Positions 1 to 7,844 are shown, counted from the stretch's first letter. The stretch: DNA of 64,000 nt from Flavobacteriaceae bacterium UBA3356 (GCA_002360635.1 DEQW01000002.1:62001-126000), one strand, 5' to 3'. The notes: a model not told the origin generated them from the letters alone. Program-made: numbers and translations.

Positions 1-771
1 AATAACATCGGGGTGATCTCCAAAACCTTCAAATGTTAGTTCTTTATCCAGAAAGGAGTCCTCATCTATGTCTAATGCATAAGCTTTTCCATTTATAAAT
101 ATCTTGAAAGGACTAAACTTTTCAGTTTCAGGGTTAAATTTTAAAAACTCAACTCCCTGTTTTTTATATCGCATGGCTATTCTAGGCTCTCTATTTCTAT
201 CTAAAAACCATTTATTCACTTTAAATTTTTTCCCATGGTACAAAACGTATTTTTTACCTGTAAACACGTTTACTTCTTGTATAGAAGCATAGGCTTTGTA
301 ATCATATGTTTCAATTAAAATTTGATGCTCCTTCTCAGGCATTAAGCTTATTAGTGAATTATAGCGAATATTCAAATAAGCGTTTTTTAAACTATAATTT
401 AATATTTCAGCACTACTATCAACAATCATCATGCTATTAGATCCATCGATATCCATTGCGAAAATAGCCCCTCCTGTTTCGAGCAACAACCTTCTATTAG
501 TAAGCCAATATAAAGCATCTATTTGTTGATCTGAAATGGGTATTCTATGCAGTAAACTATAGTTATCTATATCTATAATTATTATGTCACTTTTACCATT
601 TACATCTAAAATTTCAGCAAAATATTTTCCATTTGGTGATATTGTAAAGTTATATTGTTGCGATTTTTTAAAAAGTATCTCTGTAGGTACTGGTTCTTGG
701 ACAGTTTCTTGAGAAAAGACGGGGTAAGATAAGAATATTAAAAAAAACAAAAACAGGTAAGCTCTATGCAT
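1..771 (-). CDS. Secreted S9-like peptidase, N-terminal part (3' end outside window)
   Basis: An open frame of 257 codons runs from ATG at 771 (MHRAYLFLF...) to the window edge with no stop. Residues 1-20 form a signal peptide ending near PVFS-Q. The rest reads as a beta-propeller: blades such as FTISPNGKYFAEILDVNGK and AIFAMDIDGSN resemble the TolB/prolyl-oligopeptidase propeller at the N-terminus of Bacteroidota S9 family peptidases (alpha/beta hydrolases that trim peptides in the periplasm). The catalytic hydrolase domain would lie beyond base 1 and is not visible, so the enzyme class is inferred from the propeller only. It is transcribed alone; three minus-strand terminators lie upstream of it. 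Confidence 0.7.
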   Translation of the reverse strand, partial: MHRAYLFLFFLIFLSYPVFSQETVQEPVPTEILFKKSQQYNFTISPNGKYFAEILDVNGKSDIIIIDIDNYSLLHRIPISDQQIDALYWLTNRRLLLETGGAIFAMDIDGSNSMMIVDSSAEILNYSLKNAYLNIRYNSLISLMPEKEHQILIETYDYKAYASIQEVNVFTGKKYVLYHGKKFKVNKWFLDRNREPRIAMRYKKQGVEFLKFNPETEKFSPFKIFINGKAYALDIDEDSFLDKELTFEGFGDHPDVI

Positions 772-831
772 AAGTTTTAGGTCAAATTTGGGTATAAATA
801 TATAAGTATTTTAATTTTAATAAAATAAATT

Positions 832-867
832 AAAAAAACCTGCCTTCTTCAAGCAGGTTTTCTTTTT
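832..867. terminator. Stem-loop terminator
   Basis: A 9-bp perfect stem AAAACCTGC / GCAGGTTTT with a 9-nt loop has A/T tracts on both sides. On the minus strand it ends in seven T and would insulate the S9 peptidase gene from the small-RNA candidates upstream of it. Confidence 0.7.
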
Positions 868-910
868 AAACTATATTATTTGGCTAAAAATAAATTATAA
901 GTTCCTGAGT

Positions 911-981
911 AAAAAAGGGCTGTCAACATAAAATTGGCAGCCCTTGTAATCGCTATTATTAACTCCCCAATTAATTAAGCT
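911..981 (-). ncRNA. Candidate small RNA, copy A
   Basis: Read on the minus strand, a -7-like box CATCTTTG (993-986) is followed by the core TTAATTGGGGAGTTAATAA. This core folds as a 6-bp stem with a GGGG loop. About 20 nt later comes an intrinsic terminator: GGGCTG.CAA paired with TTG.CAGCCC at 917-943, then six T (916-911). Predicted length is about 65-70 nt. There is no start codon with a useful frame inside. Copy B at 1073-1151 has the same order of elements. The plus-strand reading fails because the U-tracts lie only on the minus side. Function is unknown; it could belong to a known Flavobacteria RNA family such as Flavo-1, which I cannot test here. Confidence 0.5.
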
Positions 982-1039
982 ATTACAAAGATGGGGTAAA
1001 CTATTAATTTGTACAATAGGTAAAAACACCTAATTAAAA

Positions 1040-1060
1040 GGGGGTTTTTCCTGTTTTTGA
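1040..1060 (-). repeat. Upstream repeat of small-RNA copy A
   Basis: One copy of the motif ACAGGAAAAACCCCC (minus-strand reading) lies 47 bp before the -7-like box of copy A. The distal motif of copy B has nearly the same distance (48 bp) to its own box. This suggests a regulator-binding site. Confidence 0.45.
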
Positions 1061-1072
1061 GAAAATAGAAAT

Positions 1073-1151
1073 AAAAAAAGACCACTTTAAAAAGTGGCCT
1101 TTTAATACAATCGCTTTATTAACTCCCCAATTAATTAGCATTGATTAATTA
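1073..1151 (-). ncRNA. Candidate small RNA, copy B
   Basis: This is the second member of the tandem pair. On the minus strand the -7-like box is CATCTTTA (1164-1157). The core TTAATTGGGGAGTTAATAA (about 1135-1117) is nearly identical to copy A, and the AGCGATT downstream of it is also shared. The terminator differs in sequence (AGGCCACTTT / AAAGTGGTCT, 1079-1100) but again ends in seven T. A conserved core joined to unlike terminator stems argues for selection on the core and on transcript ending, not for a recent simple duplication. Confidence 0.5.
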
Positions 1152-1187
1152 TAGGATAAAGATGCTACGATTTGCTTTAAATTTCAA

Positions 1188-1230
1188 GGGGATTTTTCCT
1201 GTTTTTGAAGAGGGTTTTTCCTGTTTTTTT
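1188..1230 (-). repeat. Two direct repeats upstream of small-RNA copy B
   Basis: Two copies of GGG-n-TTTTTCCTGTTTTT (plus-strand spelling) lie at 1188-1206 and 1212-1229. Their start-to-start spacing of 24 bp is about two helical turns, which suits a dimeric response regulator. They lie 24 and 48 bp upstream of the -7-like box of copy B. They are also within 100 bp of the divergent membrane-protein gene at 1303 and could act on either side. Confidence 0.45.
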
Positions 1231-1277
1231 AAATTTTAACAAAAAATTGGTTTTCGTATTTCAGAAAAATATATTTA

Positions 1278-1301
1278 CTTTGTTTTTCAAAGCTCTTTAA
1301 A
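1278..1301 (+). promoter_or_regulatory. Compound dyad operator, site 1
   Basis: CTTTG-N5-CAAAG-N2-CTTTAAA ends just before the ATG at 1303. The same arrangement with identical spacing occurs at 2221-2244 in front of creD. The first half-site overlaps a weak -7 box (TTACTTTG, 1275-1282). I infer that it binds the winged-helix regulator encoded at 1914-2204. Confidence 0.55.
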
Positions 1302-1302
1302 A

Positions 1303-1911
1303 ATGAAACAAAAAGATTATTTAAAAGATATCAGTGAAATTAAAAACCTAATGAACCGGTCCTCTAGGTTTATATCGCTAAGTGGCCTATCAGGGATTTT
1401 CGCAGGAATATATGCTATAGCAGGAGCTATGATTGCCTATCTATTTTTATTTCCTGAACCCGGAGAATATCTAACGCTCCACAGCCAAAATTTTAAATTA
1501 CTTTTACTGGTTTTAGCACTCGTAGCTGTATTGAGTGTGGTTACGGCGTATTTATTAACAACCCGAAAAGCAACAAAAAACAACGAAAAAATATGGGATG
1601 CGACCACTAAAAGATTACTACTTAACTTTTTAATCCCCTTAATTACCGGAGGTATTTACATACTCATTAAATTAGGTAACCAACATTATGGACTCACCGG
1701 TGCTTTAATGCTTATATTTTATGGCTTGGCATTGGTAAATGCTTCAAAATATACGCTGGGAAATGTAAAATACTTAGGGTATGCTGAAATTATTTTAGGC
1801 CTTATTTGCGCAGCTCTTCCGGGATATGGACTTTGGTTTTGGATATTTGGTTTTGGAGTACTACACATTATCTATGGAAGCCTTATGTTTGTGCTAGAAA
1901 AGAAACAATAA
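1303..1911 (+). CDS. Multi-pass membrane protein of the CreD module
   Basis: This 202-aa protein has about six membrane segments (roughly 27-50, 64-86, 105-124, 129-147, 157-174 and 177-198) after a charged N-terminal stretch. I recognise no catalytic motif. It is the first gene of a three-gene unit: the regulator gene starts 2 nt after its stop and creD follows. Proteins of this type, next to a small winged-helix regulator, are common before creD in Flavobacteria. An envelope role is inferred from that context only. The dyad at 1278-1301 sits at its start. Confidence 0.75.
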   Translation: MKQKDYLKDISEIKNLMNRSSRFISLSGLSGIFAGIYAIAGAMIAYLFLFPEPGEYLTLHSQNFKLLLLVLALVAVLSVVTAYLLTTRKATKNNEKIWDATTKRLLLNFLIPLITGGIYILIKLGNQHYGLTGALMLIFYGLALVNASKYTLGNVKYLGYAEIILGLICAALPGYGLWFWIFGFGVLHIIYGSLMFVLEKKQ

Positions 1912-1913
1912 CT

Positions 1914-2204
1914 GTGGGCATTATAGATAACATAAACAAATTGTTTGACCACCGTATCAGGCTTGGTATTATGTCGATCCTAATGGTAAACGAGGATGTC
2001 GATTTTAATGGTCTTAAAGAATTACTGGACGTAACCGATGGTAATTTGGCAAGCCATTTAAAAACACTGGAAAAAGAAAAATATATTTCAGTTCAAAAGC
2101 AATTTATAGGGCGGAAACCAAACACCCGTTACAGTGCTACAAAAATTGGTAAAACTGAATTCAAAAAACATATTGAAGCTTTAGAAAAACTGATAAACAA
2201 CTAA
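1914..2204 (+). CDS. Winged-helix transcriptional regulator (HTH_34 type)
   Basis: The 96-aa protein from GTG at 1914 (MGIIDNINKLFDHRIRLG) fits the usual size and start of small ArsR/MarR-like winged-helix proteins. An upstream ATG at 1806 would overlap the preceding gene by 106 bp and add an unrelated tail, so I rejected it. Residues about 29-57 form the HTH (DFNGLKELLDVTDGNLASHL) and about 60-76 the wing (QKQFIGRKPNTRYSATK). There is no obvious ligand domain. It probably binds the dyads at 1278 and 2221, so it would regulate itself and creD. Confidence 0.85.
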   Translation: MGIIDNINKLFDHRIRLGIMSILMVNEDVDFNGLKELLDVTDGNLASHLKTLEKEKYISVQKQFIGRKPNTRYSATKIGKTEFKKHIEALEKLINN

Positions 2205-2217
2205 TTTTTTTATTAAT

Positions 2218-2244
2218 TAACTTTGAATTTCAAAGTACTTTAAA
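2218..2244 (+). promoter_or_regulatory. creD promoter -7 box overlapping operator site 2
   Basis: TAACTTTG (2218-2225) matches the Bacteroidota -7 consensus TAnnTTTG. It shares its last five bases with the dyad CTTTGAATTTCAAAG (2221-2235), which continues to CTTTAAA at 2238-2244. Spacing is identical to site 1. An operator on top of the -7 box implies repression. Confidence 0.6.
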
Positions 2245-2252
2245 TCTATATT

Positions 2253-3599
2253 ATGGAACAGAAAAAAAACAAATTCAGTAACTGGATGCGCAACTCCATC
2301 ACAGCACGTATGCTAGTAGTAGGGGTTTTAATTATGGTTTTATTGATACCCTTATCATTTGTAAAAGATTTGATAACTGAGCGGTCTTACAGGCAAAAAG
2401 AAGTTGTTAATGAAATAAATAGCAAATGGGGAAACGAAGTAGTACTATCCGGCCCTATTTTAAAAGTACCCTATACAATAGAAAAGGAGGAAAAAACATA
2501 TGACAAAAAAAAGGAAAGCTATTTCACGACTACTAAAGAAATATCAAAATTTGCCTATTTTCTTCCTGACAAACTCAACATAGATTCAAAAGTAGAAACC
2601 AAACCCCTCAATAGAAGTATTTATAAATCGGTTGTTTATAATTCTGACATTGAAGTTTCTGGTGAGTTTCCTATTATAGATTTTTCTTCGGAAGCTGTTA
2701 AGCCCAAAACCATTGAGTGGGAGAAGGCGTCTGTAATTGTACAAACTTCAAACTTAAAAGGGATTCGCAATACCCTTGAAGTACAATTGGGCAATCAAAA
2801 GTTGACTATGAACCCAAAATACGACACGAATAGTTTGAACACTATACAGAGTGAAGCTATTGTAGGTATAACAGAAACTGTAAAATCCCCTACCCCTTTT
2901 TCATTTACCATGACCGTTAATGGCAGTGAAAGTTTACAATTTATCCCAATTGGTAAAGAAACTTCTGCAACGATGACATCTAATTGGCACTCCCCCAGTT
3001 TTAACGGTTTATTTTTACCTGAAGACGGCTCCCGTAATATTACAGCAGATGGTTTTAGTGCATCTTGGAAAGTATTACAAATTAACCGCCAATTTGAACA
3101 AGCTTTTTTTGGGTATTTACCCAACTTACAGGAATTCGCTTTTGGAACCAAACTTATTATCCCTGTGGATGAATACCAAAAAAGTGAACGCACGGCCAAA
3201 TATGGGTTCATGGTAATTGGTCTTACATTATTGGTTTTTTTATTGATACAGTTAGTTTCAAAAATATACATACACCCATTTCAATATGTAATGGTTGGTT
3301 TAGCGCTGGTGATGTTCTATACATTGCTTATTTCTATTTCCGAACACAGTACCTTCTTAAAGGCGTACCTAATCGCTGCCTTTTCAGTGTTGGCACTTAT
3401 TGTTGTCTATTCAAGAGCTATTTTAAAAGGGTTTAAGTTTCCGCTCTTAATAGGTGTTTCTCTTGCTTCGTTATATGGATTTATTTACATCATTATTCAA
3501 TTAGAAAGTTATGCGCTTTTAGTAGGTAGTATTGGTCTATTTACCATACTTGCCATTATTATGTTTGCCTCCCGTAAAATTGATTGGGCGAATAATTAA
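2253..3599 (+). CDS. creD: Inner-membrane protein CreD
   Basis: The 448-aa protein matches CreD throughout. There is one membrane segment near residues 18-40 (ITARMLVVGVLIMVLLIPL). A long periplasmic region follows with the family motif VVLSGPILKVPY. The C-terminal part from about 315 has five or six helices. CreD belongs to the CreBC regulon in enterobacteria and is linked to envelope integrity and beta-lactam response. Here the CreBC two-component system is not adjacent; a small winged-helix regulator takes its place. A hairpin terminator follows at 3607. Confidence 0.92.
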   Translation: MEQKKNKFSNWMRNSITARMLVVGVLIMVLLIPLSFVKDLITERSYRQKEVVNEINSKWGNEVVLSGPILKVPYTIEKEEKTYDKKKESYFTTTKEISKFAYFLPDKLNIDSKVETKPLNRSIYKSVVYNSDIEVSGEFPIIDFSSEAVKPKTIEWEKASVIVQTSNLKGIRNTLEVQLGNQKLTMNPKYDTNSLNTIQSEAIVGITETVKSPTPFSFTMTVNGSESLQFIPIGKETSATMTSNWHSPSFNGLFLPEDGSRNITADGFSASWKVLQINRQFEQAFFGYLPNLQEFAFGTKLIIPVDEYQKSERTAKYGFMVIGLTLLVFLLIQLVSKIYIHPFQYVMVGLALVMFYTLLISISEHSTFLKAYLIAAFSVLALIVVYSRAILKGFKFPLLIGVSLASLYGFIYIIIQLESYALLVGSIGLFTILAIIMFASRKIDWANN

Positions 3600-3606
3600 T
3601 AATCAA

Positions 3607-3643
3607 CCATGAACATACTTTAAAAGTTATGTTCATGGCTTTT
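3607..3643 (+). terminator. Terminator after creD
   Basis: CCATGAACATA / TATGTTCATGG form an 11-bp stem with a short A/T-rich loop, followed by CTTTTAAT. The next gene must start after it. Confidence 0.65.
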
Positions 3644-3655
3644 AATAGACACACT

Positions 3656-4048
3656 ATGAAGTTACAATTCAACAAATCTTATTTTATTGTTTTTTTTCTG
3701 TTACTGATAATAGAAGTGCTAATCACGATATTTTATTTTAACCCTTTTATTCGTGGGTTTGTAGGCGATATACTGGTGGTCATTTTAATATTTAGTTTTA
3801 TAAAAACGTTTATATGTGTTTCTTCAAAAAAAGTATTATTGGCCACCTTGTTATTTGCATTTGGCATTGAATTCCTTCAGCTTTTTGAAATTACAAAACA
3901 CTTAAACATTCAATCAAAGCTTATTAAAACAATCCTGGGAACCTCTTTTGAGTATACTGATTTTATAGCCTACATTATTGGATGTGTATTTGGAGGGTTC
4001 ATTGAGAATATCCTTCAAAGAAAAAGAACCAAAACTTTTAAAAATTAA
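3656..4048 (+). CDS. DUF2809 (VanZ-like) membrane protein
   Basis: The 130-aa protein from ATG 3656 (MKLQFNKSYFIVFFLLL) has four hydrophobic segments. The pattern FGIEFLQLFEITKHLN ... TSFEYTDFIAYIIGCVFG is typical of the DUF2809/VanZ-like family. Function is unknown. A start at 3629 would lie inside the creD terminator and adds MFMAFNRHT, which has no family support, so 3656 is preferred. Confidence 0.75.
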   Translation: MKLQFNKSYFIVFFLLLIIEVLITIFYFNPFIRGFVGDILVVILIFSFIKTFICVSSKKVLLATLLFAFGIEFLQLFEITKHLNIQSKLIKTILGTSFEYTDFIAYIIGCVFGGFIENILQRKRTKTFKN

Positions 4049-4092
4049 TTTTTTGTGTATTTTGCAACCCTATCTAATATGTTACTTAAAAA

Positions 4093-6063
4093 ATGAGCCT
4101 AAAACCTACTTCTCTATTCCTTTTTATCATAATCCTCAACAGTTTCCTTCTACAAGCACAACAACGCAAAACAGCCGAATTTGGAAACCCTACACAATCA
4201 GAGTTTTCACTTTTTAAGTACCAAAAAGATCCAACGGCAAACGGGGTCGTCCTTTTTGAAAGCGGAAAAAACTATGTGGAAATCGTTGATAATTACATAC
4301 GCTTGATAAAAGAAGTACATCGCAAAATAAAAGTATTTGATGCCAAAAACTTTAAACACGCTACTGTAGAAATACCATTTTACCACGATGGGGATGTTTC
4401 AGAAAAAGTAGTTAAGTTAAAAGCATTGACCCACAACAATACCATTAAAACCTATGTTGCTTCAGATGCATTTTACACCACTGATGAAACCCCAAACTGG
4501 TCACTTAAAAAGTTTGCTTTCCCCAATGTTAAAGATGGAAGCATATTAGAATATACGTATAGAATAGAATCACCTTATTTTTCAAATTTTGGAGATTGGT
4601 ACTTTCAAGGTCCATTGCCAAAAATGTATAGCGAGTTTCATTCAAAAATTCCCGGTAACTACAATTATAACCGCACCTTATTTGGAAGTTTACAGCTCGA
4701 TATAAATGAGGCCGAAGTAAAAAAGCACTGTTTTAACGTTCCTGGATTTGAAATCGCCGCCGCTTGTGAAGTTGCAACGTACGCCATGTTTAACGTTCCA
4801 GCGTTTGAAGAAGAAAAATACATGCTAGCAGCTCAAAACTATAATGCCCGTTTGGATTTCGAACTAACAGAATATACTGATCTGTCCGGTAGCACAGAAC
4901 GCTTCACCAAAAGCTGGGATGATGTGGATAAACTGTTTCGTTACGACAAGGATTTTGGCAGACAACTTAAATACGACAACTATTTTGAAGATAAACTGCC
5001 CCAATCCATCTTATCCATTCGCGATGAAATGGAAAAAGCTAAAGCAGTATATTACTTTATCCAAAAACATTTTAACTGGAACGGCAACTACCGCATTATT
5101 TCAGAAATTCGGGTAAAAGATGCTTTCGAAAAAAAATCGGGGAATAACTCTGAAATCAACATAGCACTTTTAAATGCTCTGGAAGCTGCTGGTTTAAAAG
5201 GCAATTTAGTTTTATTGTCAACCCGGGAAAACGGACTCCCAACAACAGATTATCCCGTAATGACCGACTTTAATTTCACTATTGTCCAACTCACTATTAA
5301 AGGTAAAAATTATATGCTGGACGCCACCAACAAAAACACTCCTTTTGGATTGTTGCCCTACCGTGACTTAAATGTACGAGGGAGGGTTATGGACTTTAAA
5401 AAAGGGAGTTATTGGCAACCCATTGTCCCTTATACCAAAAATGTGCATTATGTAAATACTAAAATCACTGCTAATGAAGTAGGGATTTTCACCGGAGTTG
5501 TCAATGAAGTCAATACGGGCTATATGGGTTGGCAAAAAAGGGAAGCTTTGGAAGAAAATTCAAAACAAGAATTCCTTAAAGAAAAACAAACAGGCCTTCC
5601 GCAACTTGAAATCTTTGACTATACCATTGAAAACCAAAAAATCCTTGAAGAACCTTTTAAGGAAAGCTACACAACAAAACTGGATAAAGGCAATAGCGGA
5701 AAAATATTCCTGAACCCTTTTTATATAGAAACCTATTTTACCGAAAATCCATTTAACCTACAAGAGCGGAATTACCCTATCGATTTTGGTTTTCCATTGA
5801 CCAACACCTATTTAATTTCTATAGACTTAAACAATTTGTATACTGTTGAAAAACTGCCCACCAATACAGCCTTAAAACTGCCAAACGGCGATGGGGCGGT
5901 ATCCGTAGTTTACAATGAAACAGAAGGTAAAATCAATGTTCGTTTAAGCTTAAAACTCAACAACCACTCCTTTCCCGCTGAAGCATATCAAGGCTTAAAA
6001 GAATTTTTTGCCCAACTCATGACCATTCAAAACCAGCAGCCTATTGTATTGAAAAAGAAGTAA
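4093..6063 (+). CDS. Secreted DUF3857 protein with degenerate transglutaminase domain
   Basis: The 656-aa protein has a signal peptide (1-22, ending LLQAQ), then a DUF3857 domain (about 50-230), a transglutaminase-like fold (about 300-420) and a DUF3858-like C-terminal beta domain. In active members the core motif is G-D-C, followed later by F-N-H and D. Here the residues read G350-N-N352, F-N-F395 and D410, so the Cys and His are both missing. It probably acts as a binding or scaffold protein in the periplasm or outer membrane. It is single, 44 nt after the DUF2809 gene and convergent with the dehydrogenase that follows. Confidence 0.85.
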   Translation: MSLKPTSLFLFIIILNSFLLQAQQRKTAEFGNPTQSEFSLFKYQKDPTANGVVLFESGKNYVEIVDNYIRLIKEVHRKIKVFDAKNFKHATVEIPFYHDGDVSEKVVKLKALTHNNTIKTYVASDAFYTTDETPNWSLKKFAFPNVKDGSILEYTYRIESPYFSNFGDWYFQGPLPKMYSEFHSKIPGNYNYNRTLFGSLQLDINEAEVKKHCFNVPGFEIAAACEVATYAMFNVPAFEEEKYMLAAQNYNARLDFELTEYTDLSGSTERFTKSWDDVDKLFRYDKDFGRQLKYDNYFEDKLPQSILSIRDEMEKAKAVYYFIQKHFNWNGNYRIISEIRVKDAFEKKSGNNSEINIALLNALEAAGLKGNLVLLSTRENGLPTTDYPVMTDFNFTIVQLTIKGKNYMLDATNKNTPFGLLPYRDLNVRGRVMDFKKGSYWQPIVPYTKNVHYVNTKITANEVGIFTGVVNEVNTGYMGWQKREALEENSKQEFLKEKQTGLPQLEIFDYTIENQKILEEPFKESYTTKLDKGNSGKIFLNPFYIETYFTENPFNLQERNYPIDFGFPLTNTYLISIDLNNLYTVEKLPTNTALKLPNGDGAVSVVYNETEGKINVRLSLKLNNHSFPAEAYQGLKEFFAQLMTIQNQQPIVLKKK

Positions 6064-6072
6064 AACAATATA

Positions 6073-7287
6073 TTACTCTTTCTCATCTACATAATCCTGT
6101 AAATAACTGAAGTTTTCGGCCAATTTTCCTTCGCTGGTCGTCATCTTGGCGCGAGCTAAAATACCATCTTTATCACCATTGAAAAAAGCCGGGATGACAC
6201 TTTCTAAAAACATTTCACCAAAGCCTTCACTGGCGTTCTTAGGCAATTCGCAAGGTAAGTTATCTACGGCCATAACAGTAATAGAGCCAGGGATATCATA
6301 GAAAGTTTCTTTTTCAGTAACTGGGTCATATCCATAAAACGGGTCTTCAATGGTTGAAGGCCGTATCGTACTGGCCACTGGGCCATCTATATCGCAAGAA
6401 ACATCGGCCACCAAATTGATATTGAAATGCGGGTGACGGGCATCTTCCCTTGTAAACAGGTAAGGTGCACCTTCCCCGTGAAAGTGACCGGCTATAAAAA
6501 AGTCACTCACAGTAGCAAAGCGCATAAAATCACTTTCATAGCCAGAGGGATCGTTATAGAACTCATATTTATCACCAGGTAATCCATCTGTACGCTTATT
6601 ATAATCGAGTACATCTATCATACAATAAACGGCCTCGTCAAAATCTTTGGTAAGATAATCGCTAACGTTTACCTTTTTTATATTAAGGAAATCGAGTATT
6701 TCTTTGGCTCCATAGGCTACTTTTCCTGTCCCACTTAGTAAAATTTTAATAGTTGGAATTTCTATTTTATCCAATTCTTCTTTTACAGCATCTAAATCTG
6801 GTAGAACATCCACTTTCTCTAGGTTGAAAAGTTTATCTCGAAGACCCAAAGCTCTAAATCCATTGTAAGCTCCAACCAATCCTGCATACCTCCCAAAACC
6901 GATTAATCGGCTTCCATTTTTTTTCGTAATGGTTTCGTGATCGTACAATTCTATTTTTTTTTGAAGAATTGCCTGTAGCAACTCGCGGTTGTACGGTTGT
7001 TTTTTTATGGTATGACTAAAAAAGAAATACTTTTTATGCGGAATCAACGCTTCAACAGGCACTTCTTTAACGCCCAATAATACATTGGCATCGCTAATAT
7101 CTTCCTGAATTTCTACCCCAGCTTTTCTATAGGCTTCATCTTTAAAAATTCGAATATCCGATGTTTCTGCTATAATCTGAGCATCGGGATATTTTTTTAT
7201 GACTTCTTGACACATTATTGGTGAAAAAACGACACGGCGGTCTGGTGGATTTTTACGTTCTTTAATAAGTGCGAAGGTTATTGCCAT
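6073..7287 (-). CDS. NAD(P)-dependent dehydrogenase, saccharopine/alanine dehydrogenase-like
   Basis: The 404-aa protein has the AlaDH/PNT N-terminal domain (MAITFALIKERKNPPDRRVV, then a Lys1-like FFFSHTIKKQPYN) and a Rossmann domain with the variant loop LLSGTGKVAYGAKEIL near residue 190. The overall pattern, with HFHGEGAPYLFTREDARHP, fits the Lys1-like saccharopine dehydrogenase group more than true alanine dehydrogenase. The substrate is not proven by sequence. It is monocistronic, divergent from tmRNA, with a good -7 box at 7350-7343. Confidence 0.8.
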   Translation of the reverse strand: MAITFALIKERKNPPDRRVVFSPIMCQEVIKKYPDAQIIAETSDIRIFKDEAYRKAGVEIQEDISDANVLLGVKEVPVEALIPHKKYFFFSHTIKKQPYNRELLQAILQKKIELYDHETITKKNGSRLIGFGRYAGLVGAYNGFRALGLRDKLFNLEKVDVLPDLDAVKEELDKIEIPTIKILLSGTGKVAYGAKEILDFLNIKKVNVSDYLTKDFDEAVYCMIDVLDYNKRTDGLPGDKYEFYNDPSGYESDFMRFATVSDFFIAGHFHGEGAPYLFTREDARHPHFNINLVADVSCDIDGPVASTIRPSTIEDPFYGYDPVTEKETFYDIPGSITVMAVDNLPCELPKNASEGFGEMFLESVIPAFFNGDKDGILARAKMTTSEGKLAENFSYLQDYVDEKE

Positions 7288-7342
7288 ATGGAATGCTTTT
7301 TGTACAATTATTAGTGTCTTTTCATTTTCGGAAAGACCACCG

Positions 7343-7350
7343 CAAAGATA
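7343..7350 (-). promoter_or_regulatory. -7 box, dehydrogenase gene
   Basis: TATCTTTG on the minus strand fits TAnnTTTG exactly and lies 56 nt before the ATG at 7287. It is back-to-back with the box for tmRNA; no clear -33 TTG is seen. Confidence 0.55.
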
Positions 7351-7362
7351 TAGATTTTAATG

Positions 7363-7370
7363 TATCTTTG
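7363..7370 (+). promoter_or_regulatory. -7 box, tmRNA gene
   Basis: TATCTTTG on the plus strand lies 65 nt before the mature tmRNA 5' end, which leaves room for a processed 5' leader. The -33 element is not clear. Confidence 0.5.
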
Positions 7371-7434
7371 TTAATTCGTTGCGAGTAGAATGTAGTTATA
7401 ATTAACAACATACTGGTAACAGTTTATTACAAAA

Positions 7435-7831
7435 GGGGCCGACTGGTTTTGACAGCGGGTCTTATTGTATTGTAAGCATGCCGAGCGCCGGGACACAGCT
7501 CGTAAATATCATGTTTCAAACTTTTTTAAACGGCGAGAATAACTACGCCCTAGCTGCATAATCTGAATTATAGTAGGATATGCCTCGGCCCGTAAGACGG
7601 GCAAGCAGGAAGTCACTCAAAGGCCTTGGTTTACGGCGTTTGGTTTAGTGACTTCGTAGAAGTAAACCTAGCTTGTGCAGGGCTTTGATGCACTTGCGAA
7701 ACTTAAGCGAAGATAAGGGGTGCGTTGGTAGTTTTCGACCGGCAAGCCCACGAAAATCTAAATGAAAACTAAGCATGTAGAAAGCAGTATAATTGCGCGT
7801 TTGGACGGGAGTTCGAATCTCCCCGGCTCCA
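7435..7831 (+). ncRNA. ssrA: Transfer-messenger RNA (tmRNA)
   Basis: The 5' end GGGGCCGACTGGTTTTGAC and the 3' T-arm/acceptor GTTCGAATCTCCCCGGCTCC-A form the tRNA-like domain. The 7-bp acceptor stem GGGGCCG / CGGCTCC has one G-U pair. The tag frame reads GGC GAG AAT AAC TAC GCC CTA GCT GCA TAA at 7532-7561, giving GENNYALAA. CCA is not encoded (ACAA follows). tmRNA with SmpB rescues stalled ribosomes and tags the nascent chain for proteolysis. It has its own promoter and a shared terminator. Confidence 0.97.
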
Positions 7832-7844
7832 CAATTAATAAAAA

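Noticed and set aside
835..900. Third member of the small-RNA set ending at the 835-861 hairpin
   Set aside because: The hairpin and T tract are present but the GGGG core, -7-like box and repeat are absent; treated as a terminator only.
911..1230. CRISPR or integron-like array suggested by the repeats
   Set aside because: Only two to three diverged copies, no constant spacer length, no cas or integrase genes.
1806..1913. Upstream ATG extension of the winged-helix regulator
   Set aside because: It overlaps the membrane-protein gene by 106 bp and encodes an unrelated tail; GTG 1914 gives the family-like start.
2795..3271. Minus-strand open frame of 158 codons inside creD
   Set aside because: creD is a clear family match on the other strand; the antisense frame has no recognisable features.
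3629..3655. ATG at 3629 as start of the DUF2809 gene
   Set aside because: It lies within the creD terminator hairpin; ATG 3656 begins the hydrophobic family start.
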